From: SURF-33 sp964598885
GTDB lineage: Bacteria; Desulfobacterota; Desulfobacteria; Desulfobacterales; Desulfosalsimonadaceae
Reading direction: 5' to 3'
Assembly: GCA_964598885.1 (NCBI GenBank)
Contig: CAZRES010000003.1
Span: 8,991-72,990, forward strand
DNA: 64,000 bases
Below, piece by piece: positions 52,793-61,156 of this stretch. The notes under the pieces were generated by a model. That model was not told the origin of the DNA and did not search any database. It worked only from the letters and a program-made list of their open reading frames with translations. The number at the start of each line of letters is the position of its first letter. Position 1 is the stretch's first letter. The position numbers and the translations under genes were made by a program.

Positions 52793-53188
52793 ATGACTAA
52801 AATAGGCGAACTTTATCAAACGGCGGACTGGAAATCGGAAAAGCATGTTCCGGTAATCGAATGCCCGGATGCAGTTGCAGCAGATGAGATATTCGAAGTC
52901 AAGGTGTCCCTTGGCAAAGAAGTGGCGCATCCCAACACCACCGAGCATCATATTCGGTGGATCCAGCTTTATTTTCAACCGGAAGGCGAAAAATTCGCTT
53001 ACCAGGTGGGTAATTTTGAATTTTGCGCCCATGGCGAATCCACGGATGGCGCCGACAAGGGGCCTGTCTATACCAATCATTCCGCCACCGCGAGCTTGAA
53101 AGTAAAAAAAGCCGGGACCTTGTTTGCAACCGCTTTCTGCAATATTCACGGACTCTGGGAAAGCGCCAAATCCCTGGACCTTACGTAA
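52793..53188 (+). CDS. Class II superoxide reductase (neelaredoxin-like)
   Basis: The 131-residue protein lacks the N-terminal desulforedoxin ribbon and is therefore of the one-iron class II type. The catalytic iron ligands are visible: His in EKHVPVIE, His in VAHPNTTEHHIRW, and Cys and His in AFCNIHGLW (Fe with four His and one Cys). The Glu-Lys pair in EKHVP is the usual second-sphere element. It reduces superoxide to hydrogen peroxide without making oxygen, in the cytoplasm. AGGAGG precedes the ATG. It complements the exported nickel superoxide dismutase at 18248. Confidence 0.93.
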   Translation: MTKIGELYQTADWKSEKHVPVIECPDAVAADEIFEVKVSLGKEVAHPNTTEHHIRWIQLYFQPEGEKFAYQVGNFEFCAHGESTDGADKGPVYTNHSATASLKVKKAGTLFATAFCNIHGLWESAKSLDLT

Positions 53189-53280
53189 AACTTTTATGAT
53201 CCTTTCAACCCTCAAACGGGCCGTTTCATTGACGAGCACGCATTCGGGGATTTGAGAGGTGGCGACGGCGAATTTACGGG

Positions 53281-54372
53281 TTAAGAGGTGTTGGTTTGGG
53301 GTATCCGGCAAAGATAATGCAGGTTAAACGGATCATGTTCCATTTCCAGCACCTCAACCTGTTCAAATCCGGCCTGGGACAGCATTCCCAGGGCCAGTTC
53401 CAGGCCCCACATCATGCCAAGGCCGGCGCCATGGTCATTTAGACCAATAGGCAGGCAGTGCATCAGGCTCACGGTGTATAAAAAAGGTCCCATAGGGTGT
53501 CCCGTATTGTCTTTATGGTCTGAGCCGGCCTTGATATCCATCATGGAAAACAAACCGCCGGGTGCCAGCATCCAGTGGATGGATTTTAAAACCTCCAGGG
53601 GATGGCGCTGATCGTGGATGGCGTCAAAGGCGCACACATAATCAAACCGCCTGTAAAATTCTTCTTGTCCCTCGATTTTTGCGGCATCCCGCATAATGTA
53701 ATCCACATTGGCGAGTCCCATGTTTTGCGCTGCATTCTGCGCGGTCCAAAGAGCGTCCTTGTGATTGTCGATTCCCGTGAACGTGCTTTTGGGAAATTTC
53801 TCCGCCATCAGGTTCAGCGCCGTCCCCTGTCCGCAGCCAATGTCACACACTCGAATGCCGTTTGTCAGGCGTTGGATGAGCTTTCCATTATCCACGGACG
53901 GCAGAAAATGCGGAATCAACACCTGTCGATGCTTGGCATCCGCCAATTGGCCCATGAATTCCTGAAATTCAGGATATTGTGAAAACGAGATGCCGTCGCC
54001 GGTCCTAAAGCCGCTGTTCACTGCCTCCATGGCGCAGGATGTCAGCAATGGAATTTCCTGGGTATAGACTCCCAGGTTATTACTACCGGCGTTGCGGGTT
54101 AAAAAAGCGGCATGTGCGGGCGGCAGAAAATAGGCGTTTTCTCCTTCTGTCGTTGCCGACAGATCAATGACGTCGCCGGTTACCATGATCCCGAGCCATT
54201 CCTTAAGGTAGCGTTCATCAAGCCCTGTGGCGGCCGCTATTACCGGGACGGTTGTCGGTCTGTCCAGCTCTTCCAGCACATCGAAAATACGGTTTTTATA
54301 ACCAATGGCCATGGCCAGGTTCACCGCGCCATAGTTTAGAATATCGGTCATTTTTTTTGCGAAATCACTCAT
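53281..54372 (-). CDS. Class I SAM-dependent methyltransferase
   Basis: The protein has 363 residues from the ATG at 54372; a longer frame to 54426 is possible. The N-terminal 130 residues form a winged-helix-like domain (IFDVLEELDRPTTVPVIAAATGLDERYLKEWL), then comes a Rossmann methyltransferase domain with VCDIGCGQGTALNLMAEKFP (motif I), FTGIDNHKDAL and FDYVCAFDAIHDQRHPLEVL. This layout is shared by O- and As/Hg-type methyltransferases and by rRNA-independent small-molecule enzymes. The acceptor is unknown. It converges with the superoxide reductase gene. Confidence 0.86.
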   Translation of the reverse strand: MSDFAKKMTDILNYGAVNLAMAIGYKNRIFDVLEELDRPTTVPVIAAATGLDERYLKEWLGIMVTGDVIDLSATTEGENAYFLPPAHAAFLTRNAGSNNLGVYTQEIPLLTSCAMEAVNSGFRTGDGISFSQYPEFQEFMGQLADAKHRQVLIPHFLPSVDNGKLIQRLTNGIRVCDIGCGQGTALNLMAEKFPKSTFTGIDNHKDALWTAQNAAQNMGLANVDYIMRDAAKIEGQEEFYRRFDYVCAFDAIHDQRHPLEVLKSIHWMLAPGGLFSMMDIKAGSDHKDNTGHPMGPFLYTVSLMHCLPIGLNDHGAGLGMMWGLELALGMLSQAGFEQVEVLEMEHDPFNLHYLCRIPQTNTS

Positions 54373-54670
54373 TTCTATTGCCTGAAAATATTTGTTTTTT
54401 TGCATCGGAATACAATGCGAACACATGGGTCTTTAAATTCGGTTCGTATCACATGATCACCGATGAAATAAAGTCCAAAGTTGATTCCTTCATATACAAG
54501 AAAGCGGTGACCCGCCCCGCTGTTTTGCCTTGACTTATTTGGGCCGGCAGTGCATATCGTTTAGATAACCATATCCTCTTCCTAAATTATCGGTCATAAC
54601 AGTAAGAATTTTTGTAAATTCAATGGCAGTAGTGGATCCATTACCGAAAACTCCTATGAGAGGTGCGAAC

Positions 54671-55615
54671 ATGAAAAAAAGAGTCTGTACCGTATTTTTG
54701 ATGATGGCTGCATTAATACTGTGGACCCCGGTGGCCTGGTCTGCTGATGGAGGAAGCCCGGGCTCCGCCAATGTTGAAGAGGTCAAGCAATCGTCGAAAA
54801 CCGCTTTTGATGAAACAAAAGATGCCGATGTTATGGCAGAGGTCGGGGAGACGGCCGAGGAAGCGGTAACGGAAGTCCAGTCTGAAGCGAAAGAAGCTTT
54901 TGAGGAAGTAGTGGAGGAAACCAGGGAAGCAGTGGCTGCTGATCCCCTGGATAAGGCCGAAGCGTTGATTAAAAAAGGCGACCTGGAAAACCGTAAAAAG
55001 GCGCTGGATATCTGTCTGGAAGTGGTGGAAAAAAATCCCGACAGCTACCGGGCCAACTGGATGGCGGCAAGAGCATGCCGGGAATATGCCAATATGGTCA
55101 AAAGAGAAGGGCGCGAGGGCTGGGAGGATGTCTGCAAGGAATACGGCAAAAAAGGGATGAATTTTGCCGATAAAGCCACCCAGCTCAATCCCGACGGCGT
55201 GGAAGGTTATTACTGGTATGGGACCAACGTGGGGATCTACTCTGATGGGACCGGCATTGTGACCGCGCTGCGGGAAGGGCTAAAGGATAAGACCCAGAAG
55301 AATTTTGAAAAAGCGTACAGCATTGATAAGCTGTATTCAAAGGGCGGACCCATCATTGCCCTGGGCCGGTTCTGGTACGTGCTTCCCTGGCCGCTGAATG
55401 ATAAAGACAAGTCCGAGGAGTATTTCCGGGAATTTCAGACAACGGAATTTTACGGTGACCCGGACACTGTTGAATTTAACGTTTATTTCGCGGAATTGCT
55501 GATGGATTCCAGAAAAACCCGTGACGAAGCCAGGGCGTTGCTGCTGCAGGTTCCAAAACTTTCCGATGATCCCTACTGGAACAAAAAAGCAGACGAGCTG
55601 CTTGCCGAGTTATAA
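54671..55615 (+). CDS. Exported TPR protein, TatT/TRAP-associated type
   Basis: The 314-residue protein starts at 54671 (AGAGG upstream) with a signal segment (VFLMMAALILWTPVAWSAD). About 75 residues of acidic helix follow (AEVGETAEEAVTEVQSEAKEAFEE), then tetratricopeptide-like helices (RKKALDICLEVVEKNPDSYRANWMAARACREYA, GMNFADKATQLNPDGVEGYYWYG). The late part IIALGRFWYVLPWPLNDKDKSEEYFREF is typical of TatT proteins that partner TRAP solute receptors. No TRAP genes are near, so its partner is unclear. Confidence 0.78.
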   Translation: MKKRVCTVFLMMAALILWTPVAWSADGGSPGSANVEEVKQSSKTAFDETKDADVMAEVGETAEEAVTEVQSEAKEAFEEVVEETREAVAADPLDKAEALIKKGDLENRKKALDICLEVVEKNPDSYRANWMAARACREYANMVKREGREGWEDVCKEYGKKGMNFADKATQLNPDGVEGYYWYGTNVGIYSDGTGIVTALREGLKDKTQKNFEKAYSIDKLYSKGGPIIALGRFWYVLPWPLNDKDKSEEYFREFQTTEFYGDPDTVEFNVYFAELLMDSRKTRDEARALLLQVPKLSDDPYWNKKADELLAEL

Positions 55616-55649
55616 GGCGGCTCGGGTTATTTATTGATTGCTGTTTGCA

Positions 55650-55676
55650 GGGGAGGGCGACAGGCCCTCCCCTTTT
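55650..55676 (+). terminator. Rho-independent terminator after the TPR gene
   Basis: GGGGAGGG at 55650-55657 pairs with CCCTCCCC at 55665-55672 around a seven-base loop and is followed by TTTT, an AT-rich stretch and another TTTT. Confidence 0.85.
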
Positions 55677-55700
55677 ATAATTATTTTCCCCGTTTATCGC

Positions 55701-57101
55701 TTAATCCACCAGAATCACTCGTAGATCCATCACATTGGTGCCGGTAGGTCCGGTGATCAGTAATTCCCCGGTTTGGTTGAAAAACGAATACGAATCATTG
55801 TTTGCCAGAAAACTCTTTGGATCAAGTTTTGCCAGACGAGCGTTTTCCACGGTCAGGGAGTCTACGATCGCGCCGGCCGCATCCGTGGGTCCGTCGGTTC
55901 CGTCGGTGCCGGCGGACAGTACCACCAGATTTTGCCGACCAGTGATGGCAAGAGCGGCTGCCAGGGCAAATTCCTGATTGCGGCCGCCTTTTCCCGGCCC
56001 AGTAATATTTACCGTGGTTTCCCCGCCGGAGAGAAGGCAGACAGGAGCGGCAGCCGGGTTGCCGGTCTTCCGGATTTCCTTGGTCACCGCCGCGTGAAAC
56101 AGAGCTGCTTGTCCGGTGTCGCCCTCGATCATGGAGGAAAGAATCAATGGTCGATATCCCAGGGATGCGGCTTTTTTCGCCGCCGCCGCAAGGGCATCGG
56201 CATTGCTTCCAATAATCCGGTTTACCACGTTGGCAAAGACCGGGTCGCCGGGTTTGGGGGTTTCGGCAAGACGGCCCGCAAGACCGGCGTTGATGTGCTC
56301 GATGACCGCTTCGGGCAGTTTTTCGCTGATGCGATAGCGGTCGATGATATCCCGACAGTCTTTAAATGTGCCCGGGTCCGGCACCGTGGGACCCGAGGCG
56401 ATGATGTCGAGCTTGTCGCCTACCACATCCGACAGAATCAGGGTGACCAGTGCAGCCGGATAGACTGCCTTGGCAAGATGCCCGCCCTTGACCGCGGACA
56501 AATGTTTGCGCAGGGTGTTGATTTCATCAATGGACGCCCCGCAGGTCAGCAGAACCCGGATGGTTTCCTGCTTGTCGGCCAGAGTCAGGGACGGGTCCGG
56601 CAGGGGAAGCAGGGCGGATCCGCCGCCGGAGAGCAGGCAAATGACCAGATCGTTTTTTCCCGCTTTTTCCGCGAGCCGAAAAATGTCTTCAGCCGCCTGG
56701 AGGCCGTTGGCATCCGGGACCGGATGACCGGATTCCATCAGTTCAACGAAGGTCAACGGCAGGGTATGTCCATATTTGACCGAAATCAGACCGCTGGTTA
56801 TATTCTTTCCCAGCAGGTTTTCCGCGGCCGCAGCCATATGGGCCGATGCCTTCCCGGCCCCGATGACGATGATGTTGTCGATATCGCGCAGATTACGGAC
56901 AAATGATCCGATGGAAAGCACGCCGTTTTTGATTCGGCAGGCTCGCCGAACCGCAGCATCAGCCTGAACCGCTTTTAAAGCGTTTTGAAAAATGGACGCG
57001 GCATGACGCCGCATGCGGTGGATGCGGGCGGGTTTTGCAAAAAGATCCGGGGGACGGCCGTCATGACGTTTCGACGGAGGCTTCTCCGTTTTTATTTTCA
57101 T
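55701..57101 (-). CDS. Glycerate 2-kinase (GckA/MOFRL family)
   Basis: The protein has 466 residues. The N-terminal DUF4147 domain has GAGKASAHMAAAAENLL, KYGHTLPLTFVELMESGHPVPD, LLSGGGSALLPLP and LRKHLSAVKGGHLAKAVYPA. The C-terminal MOFRL domain has SGGETTVNITGPGKGGRNQEFALAAAL and DGTDGPTDAAGAIVD. It phosphorylates D-glycerate at the 2-position with ATP, as in serine or ethylene-glycol type pathways. The first ATG at 57101 overlaps the upstream small gene by 41 bases and lacks a ribosome site; the ATG at 57014 is a possible later start. Confidence 0.9.
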   Translation of the reverse strand: MKIKTEKPPSKRHDGRPPDLFAKPARIHRMRRHAASIFQNALKAVQADAAVRRACRIKNGVLSIGSFVRNLRDIDNIIVIGAGKASAHMAAAAENLLGKNITSGLISVKYGHTLPLTFVELMESGHPVPDANGLQAAEDIFRLAEKAGKNDLVICLLSGGGSALLPLPDPSLTLADKQETIRVLLTCGASIDEINTLRKHLSAVKGGHLAKAVYPAALVTLILSDVVGDKLDIIASGPTVPDPGTFKDCRDIIDRYRISEKLPEAVIEHINAGLAGRLAETPKPGDPVFANVVNRIIGSNADALAAAAKKAASLGYRPLILSSMIEGDTGQAALFHAAVTKEIRKTGNPAAAPVCLLSGGETTVNITGPGKGGRNQEFALAAALAITGRQNLVVLSAGTDGTDGPTDAAGAIVDSLTVENARLAKLDPKSFLANNDSYSFFNQTGELLITGPTGTNVMDLRVILVD

Positions 57102-57240
57102 CGGAGGTATCAGAGGGCTTGGGTTTTTTCTTTTTCCGGCACGTCTTGTCCCTGCGGACGAACGCGCACAGCTTCGGATTATAGTATTCCTTGCAATTCA
57201 AGGGGTTGTATAATGGGCATTCGGGATTTTTTTTTGACAT
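57061..57240 (-). CDS. Small cysteine-rich basic protein
   Basis: The 59-residue protein starts MSKKNPECPLYNPLNCKEYY and has four cysteines (residues 8, 16, 25 and 34: CPLY, NCKEY, LCAF, TCRKKKK) that could bind zinc. A Lys-rich stretch and an acidic tail follow. AAGGA eight bases upstream of the ATG at 57240 supports expression. It overlaps the glycerate kinase start. Similar short four-Cys proteins occur in related genomes as far as I can recall, without known function. Confidence 0.6.
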   Translation of the reverse strand: MSKKNPECPLYNPLNCKEYYNPKLCAFVRRDKTCRKKKKPKPSDTSDENKNGEASVETS

Positions 57241-57386
57241 AAATGCAGTCCTTATTATCATCTTTCCAATATAATTTTGCATTTATCACAAAACCCTTAA
57301 TTTAACAACTTTTAAGTCGTAAACGGCGCTTTCCGGGTAAATTTTTTTGACAAAAGGCCGCTTGTTTGCCATAACAACAAGGATCA

Positions 57387-59675
57387 ATGGCTGTTGAAAT
57401 ATTACAGATAAGGAGCCCGGAAGGGATGCAGGACCATGAAAAATTGAAAACCGAGCTGCTGGAAACGAACCGACAGGTGCAATCCCTGCTGGAGCGCACC
57501 AAAACGCTGCCGGCGGCCTCCTCCAATGCCTTTGATACTTGGACTGCCATCTGTTCCGGCATCGCGCGCCAGGTTTTCGAAGAAACCATGCGGATTGCGG
57601 TGATCGGGGCCATTAAATCCGGAAAATCCACCCTGATTAATTCTCTTTTTGCCGGCGATTATGTAAAGCGGGGCGCGGGGGTGGTCACGGCCATGGTTAC
57701 CAAGGTCCGCCGGAGCGAACGTCTCAGGGCCACCCTTTATTTCAAGTCCTGGAAAGAGGTTAATGACGACATCCAGCAGGCCCTGGTGCTGTTTCCCTCG
57801 CCGGAATGGCATTCCCGCCGCAACGATTTCGATATCCGCCGACAGCAGGATCGCCTGGATCTGGCCCAGGCCCTTGATACCCTGGAAACTCGTTATCTGG
57901 TGAGCAACGACACGCGAAACGCCGACAGCGTTTATCTTTCATCTTATCTGCGGGGATACGATAAGGTCCGGAATATCATTACCGACGAACCGGTGCGGCG
58001 TGTTTATGAGGATCAGGAGTTTTCCGCCCATCTTGATTTTTCCGGCAACGAAACCCTGGCCTTTTACCTTAAGGATATCGAGCTGGAAATCAATACGGGC
58101 GATATCGATAACAACATCGAAATCGCCGACTGCCAGGGCAGCGATTCGCCCAATCCCCATCACATGGCCATGATTCAGGATTACCTGATGACCGCCCATC
58201 TTCTGATTTATGTCATCAGCAGCCGGACCGGCATCCGTATGGCTGACATTAATTTTTTGAACATGATCCGCAAAATGGGGCTGATCGAGCAGATTCTGTT
58301 TGTGGTAAACGTGGATTTCAGTGAGCACGAATTCGTGGATGATCTGAAGAAGTTGATTTCCAAAATCAGGGATGATCTCCACGTCATCCGTCCGGAGCCT
58401 GAAATTTACGCTTTCTCGGCGCTTTTTAATCTTTTCCGGCAGCAGCGCGACGTCATCCCGGAGCGGGACCGTATGCGGTTTGACCAGTGGGAGCGCGAAG
58501 CCGGTCTGGCGTCCTGGCTGGACGAAGGCAGCCTCGGCTTTCTGGAACGCTTCCATCAAGTGGCCACCGGTGGGCGTTATGCCTTGCTGTTGTCCAATCA
58601 CCTGGAACGCCTGCGGGTGATTGCTTCCGGCATGAGTCAGTGGATCCGGATGAACCAGGAAGTGCTGACCCGCGGGACCGATGAAATAGCGGGATTGATA
58701 AAAAAAATCAAGTCCCAGCAAAAAAAGACCGATCGGGTGAAAACCATGGCGGCCAGTACGCTGGACGGATCCGTGCAGCAGATCCGCAGGGAGCTGAAAG
58801 GCGATGTGGACCGGTTTTTTGATCCGCGCTACGGCGATGCTGTGCCGGCTTTGTTGACGTTTGTGGATAATTATGAAGTGCCGTTTCACGAATATGCGGA
58901 ACGACTGTCGGTTTCCGGCTTTTCGGATATCCTTTATCTGGTGTTTCAGAAATTCAAACATGATATTGATACGTTCATGGCGGCCCAGGTGAACCCGGGG
59001 ATTTTCAGTTTCGTCAAAGTCAGTGAAGATAAAATCAAAAGTGCTTTTTTGGCGGTGATCGGCCCCTATGAATCCATGATTCACGATGCTCTGGCGGAAT
59101 ATAATGAGGTGATGGCAGAGCTTGGAACGGGAACCATAACCCATGGCCGCGGGCCGGCTCCCGCTATTGATCTGACGGATTTAAAGCGATCCATCGGCCT
59201 GGAGCTTCCGCCCGCTTCGACGACCATGAACTACAGCGCCGCCATCCGGACCGAGGCGGTGATGCGCCTGGGAGCCTCTCATTTCTGGCAGCGCGTTAAG
59301 CGCCTGCTGCGCCGGTCGGCCACAAACGATACGGCCAACGCCATTTCCGCGTTAAAAGTCGCTGTCCGGCGTATGAAGGCAGAAACCAGACAAAGTATTC
59401 TGTTTCACTTTAAAAACTACAGGGAAAACTTAAAGTTTCAGTATATATTCAAAATGGTGGACGGATTGTCGCAGCATATTCATGATTCCATGATGGAGCG
59501 GTTTCATGATTATGCGGAAGATCTGGCCCAAATGACGGCCATGAGCTCGGCCCGTCAGGAGGATCGGACACGTCTGGCCGAAGACATGGATTCCATCGCC
59601 GCGGAATTGAACGCCGTCCGACAGCGGATGGACCGGCTTCATGAAACCATTCAGCGTGCGTTTAAATCGACCTGA
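57387..59675 (+). CDS. Bacterial dynamin-like GTPase
   Basis: The 762-residue protein has the dynamin-type GTPase domain: P-loop GAIKSGKSTLIN (residues 74-85), a G2 Thr in GAGVVTAMVTKV, G3 DCQGSDSPNPH, and a G4 of the form VVNVDFSE in place of NKxD. The C-terminal 400 residues are helical and coiled-coil rich, with a basic stretch (QRVKRLLRRSATND) that may touch membrane. Such proteins bind and remodel membranes or act in phage defence. AAGGAG lies before an ATG at 57426, which may be the true start. It lies divergent from the small Cys-rich gene and just before a ParA ATPase. Confidence 0.85.
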   Translation: MAVEILQIRSPEGMQDHEKLKTELLETNRQVQSLLERTKTLPAASSNAFDTWTAICSGIARQVFEETMRIAVIGAIKSGKSTLINSLFAGDYVKRGAGVVTAMVTKVRRSERLRATLYFKSWKEVNDDIQQALVLFPSPEWHSRRNDFDIRRQQDRLDLAQALDTLETRYLVSNDTRNADSVYLSSYLRGYDKVRNIITDEPVRRVYEDQEFSAHLDFSGNETLAFYLKDIELEINTGDIDNNIEIADCQGSDSPNPHHMAMIQDYLMTAHLLIYVISSRTGIRMADINFLNMIRKMGLIEQILFVVNVDFSEHEFVDDLKKLISKIRDDLHVIRPEPEIYAFSALFNLFRQQRDVIPERDRMRFDQWEREAGLASWLDEGSLGFLERFHQVATGGRYALLLSNHLERLRVIASGMSQWIRMNQEVLTRGTDEIAGLIKKIKSQQKKTDRVKTMAASTLDGSVQQIRRELKGDVDRFFDPRYGDAVPALLTFVDNYEVPFHEYAERLSVSGFSDILYLVFQKFKHDIDTFMAAQVNPGIFSFVKVSEDKIKSAFLAVIGPYESMIHDALAEYNEVMAELGTGTITHGRGPAPAIDLTDLKRSIGLELPPASTTMNYSAAIRTEAVMRLGASHFWQRVKRLLRRSATNDTANAISALKVAVRRMKAETRQSILFHFKNYRENLKFQYIFKMVDGLSQHIHDSMMERFHDYAEDLAQMTAMSSARQEDRTRLAEDMDSIAAELNAVRQRMDRLHETIQRAFKST

Positions 59676-59746
59676 CGGTTTTCCGCAAAAACGGGTTTCA
59701 GTGTATCCCGCACCAATGATGGCAACCTTTTTAAAGAGGAGCGGAT

Positions 59747-60544
59747 ATGGCAGCGCATCATACGCGTATTGTAGCGGTGGCCAATGAAAAAGGCGGTGTC
59801 GGCAAAACAGCGATGGTGGTTAACCTGGCCGCGGCTTTGGCCCTTGACGATCAGAGGGTGCTTGTGGTGGATATGGATCCGCAGCACAACGCCGGCATGG
59901 GTCTGGGGGTGGCGCTTACCGATGGGGTTTCCAGCGTTTATGATCTGATCACCCAACCGCGTCCGGGCGCCGCCCGGGAAGCCGTGATAGCCACGAAATG
60001 GAAGGGGCTGGAACTGCTTCCGTCTCATATTGATCTGGCGGGCGCGGAAGTCGAGCTGGTGGATGAAGAGGGGCGGGAAAACCGTTTAAAAGAAGCCCTT
60101 GCCGATATCATCGATCACTACGACGTGGTGCTCATGGATACACCGCCGAGTCTATCCCTTCTTACCATCAACGTGTTTACTGCGGCCCGGGAAGTCCTGG
60201 TGCCCTGCCAGACTCATCCCTATGCCTTTAACGCCCTGGAAAGTCTGTTTGATACCATCGGCGATGTGAAGTCGGAAATCAATCCGAACCTGGAAATCAG
60301 CGGCATCGTGCCCACGTTTTTTGATCAGCGCACCCGCATCAGCCGGGATATCATCGATCGTCTGCGCAACGACGAGCGCTACCGTGACGTGGTTTTTAAT
60401 ACGCTGATCCGGGTCAATACGGCCATTGCCGAAAGCGCCGACGCGGGCAAGCCCGTGATCAGCCATCGGAGAACCAGCTATGGAGCCCTGGATTTTAAAG
60501 CCCTGGCCAGAGAATTTCTGGGCCGACGGCTTGGTCCGGCATAG
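59747..60544 (+). CDS. ParA/Soj-family ATPase
   Basis: The 265-residue protein has a deviant Walker A KGGVGKT (residues 15-21), Walker A' VLVVDMDPQHNAGMGL, and VVLMDTPPSLSLLTINVFTAA as Walker B. This is the chromosomal Soj/ParA form. It probably binds DNA or a polar landmark and positions a cargo. There is no parB beside it, so it is likely an orphan ParA that places a protein machine, perhaps the dynamin encoded 71 bases upstream or the chemotaxis proteins downstream. GAGGAG precedes the ATG. Confidence 0.9.
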   Translation: MAAHHTRIVAVANEKGGVGKTAMVVNLAAALALDDQRVLVVDMDPQHNAGMGLGVALTDGVSSVYDLITQPRPGAAREAVIATKWKGLELLPSHIDLAGAEVELVDEEGRENRLKEALADIIDHYDVVLMDTPPSLSLLTINVFTAAREVLVPCQTHPYAFNALESLFDTIGDVKSEINPNLEISGIVPTFFDQRTRISRDIIDRLRNDERYRDVVFNTLIRVNTAIAESADAGKPVISHRRTSYGALDFKALAREFLGRRLGPA

Positions 60545-60673
60545 GGATTCAAGGCCACAACCTCGATAATATTTCACTAATTTGACGTATTACAATATTT
60601 TGGTCCAGCCGGCGGCGATGCCCGGAGGCTTGGGGTTTTGGCGAACATGGCATTGAACGATCGACGGAAAACC

Positions 60674-61156
60674 TCAGCGGGCTTCCTCTTCGGTTAATTC
60701 CGACGCGACCTGCCGGCACATGGCGTAAGGAAATCCCTTCCCGCGCAAAAACGACAGGAGTTTCCGGAATATCGCGGCGGCATCCCGTTGGTTCCATTGC
60801 CGAAGCTTGGTCCGGCCGGCGGTCCGGGCGGCGGCTTCCTCGTCTACATCGGCTAAGGCGTTGCCGATGAGATCGGACGGCACCCCTTTTTGCGTGAGTT
60901 CGGCGGCAAGCAGGTATTTTCCTCTGGGACGATGGCGCAGGCGGCTTTCCACCCACAGTCGCGCAAATTCAGCATCCCCGGACAGCCCGGACGCTTCCAG
61001 TCGGTCAACCACATGGACGGCAACAGCCGGCCCGAATCCTTTTTTCTCCAGATAATCCAGAAGCTCACGGCGGCTCCGGGCCCGAAATTTCAGGAAATAC
61101 AGCGCCCGCTGAAACGCGAGATGACTGTCATCCGCACTGTTATCGGTACGTATCAT
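60674..61156 (-). CDS. recX: Regulatory protein RecX
   Basis: The 160-residue protein has the three-helix repeats of RecX: FQRALYFLKFRARSRRELLDYLEKKGF, then VVDRLEASGLSGDAEFARLWVESRLR and RPRGKYLLAAELTQKGVPSDLIGNAL. It modulates RecA filaments. No recA gene is in the window, which is less usual. The ATG at 61156 overlaps the stop of the upstream GTPase by 17 bases, so the two are translated together. Confidence 0.9.
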   Translation of the reverse strand: MIRTDNSADDSHLAFQRALYFLKFRARSRRELLDYLEKKGFGPAVAVHVVDRLEASGLSGDAEFARLWVESRLRHRPRGKYLLAAELTQKGVPSDLIGNALADVDEEAAARTAGRTKLRQWNQRDAAAIFRKLLSFLRGKGFPYAMCRQVASELTEEEAR

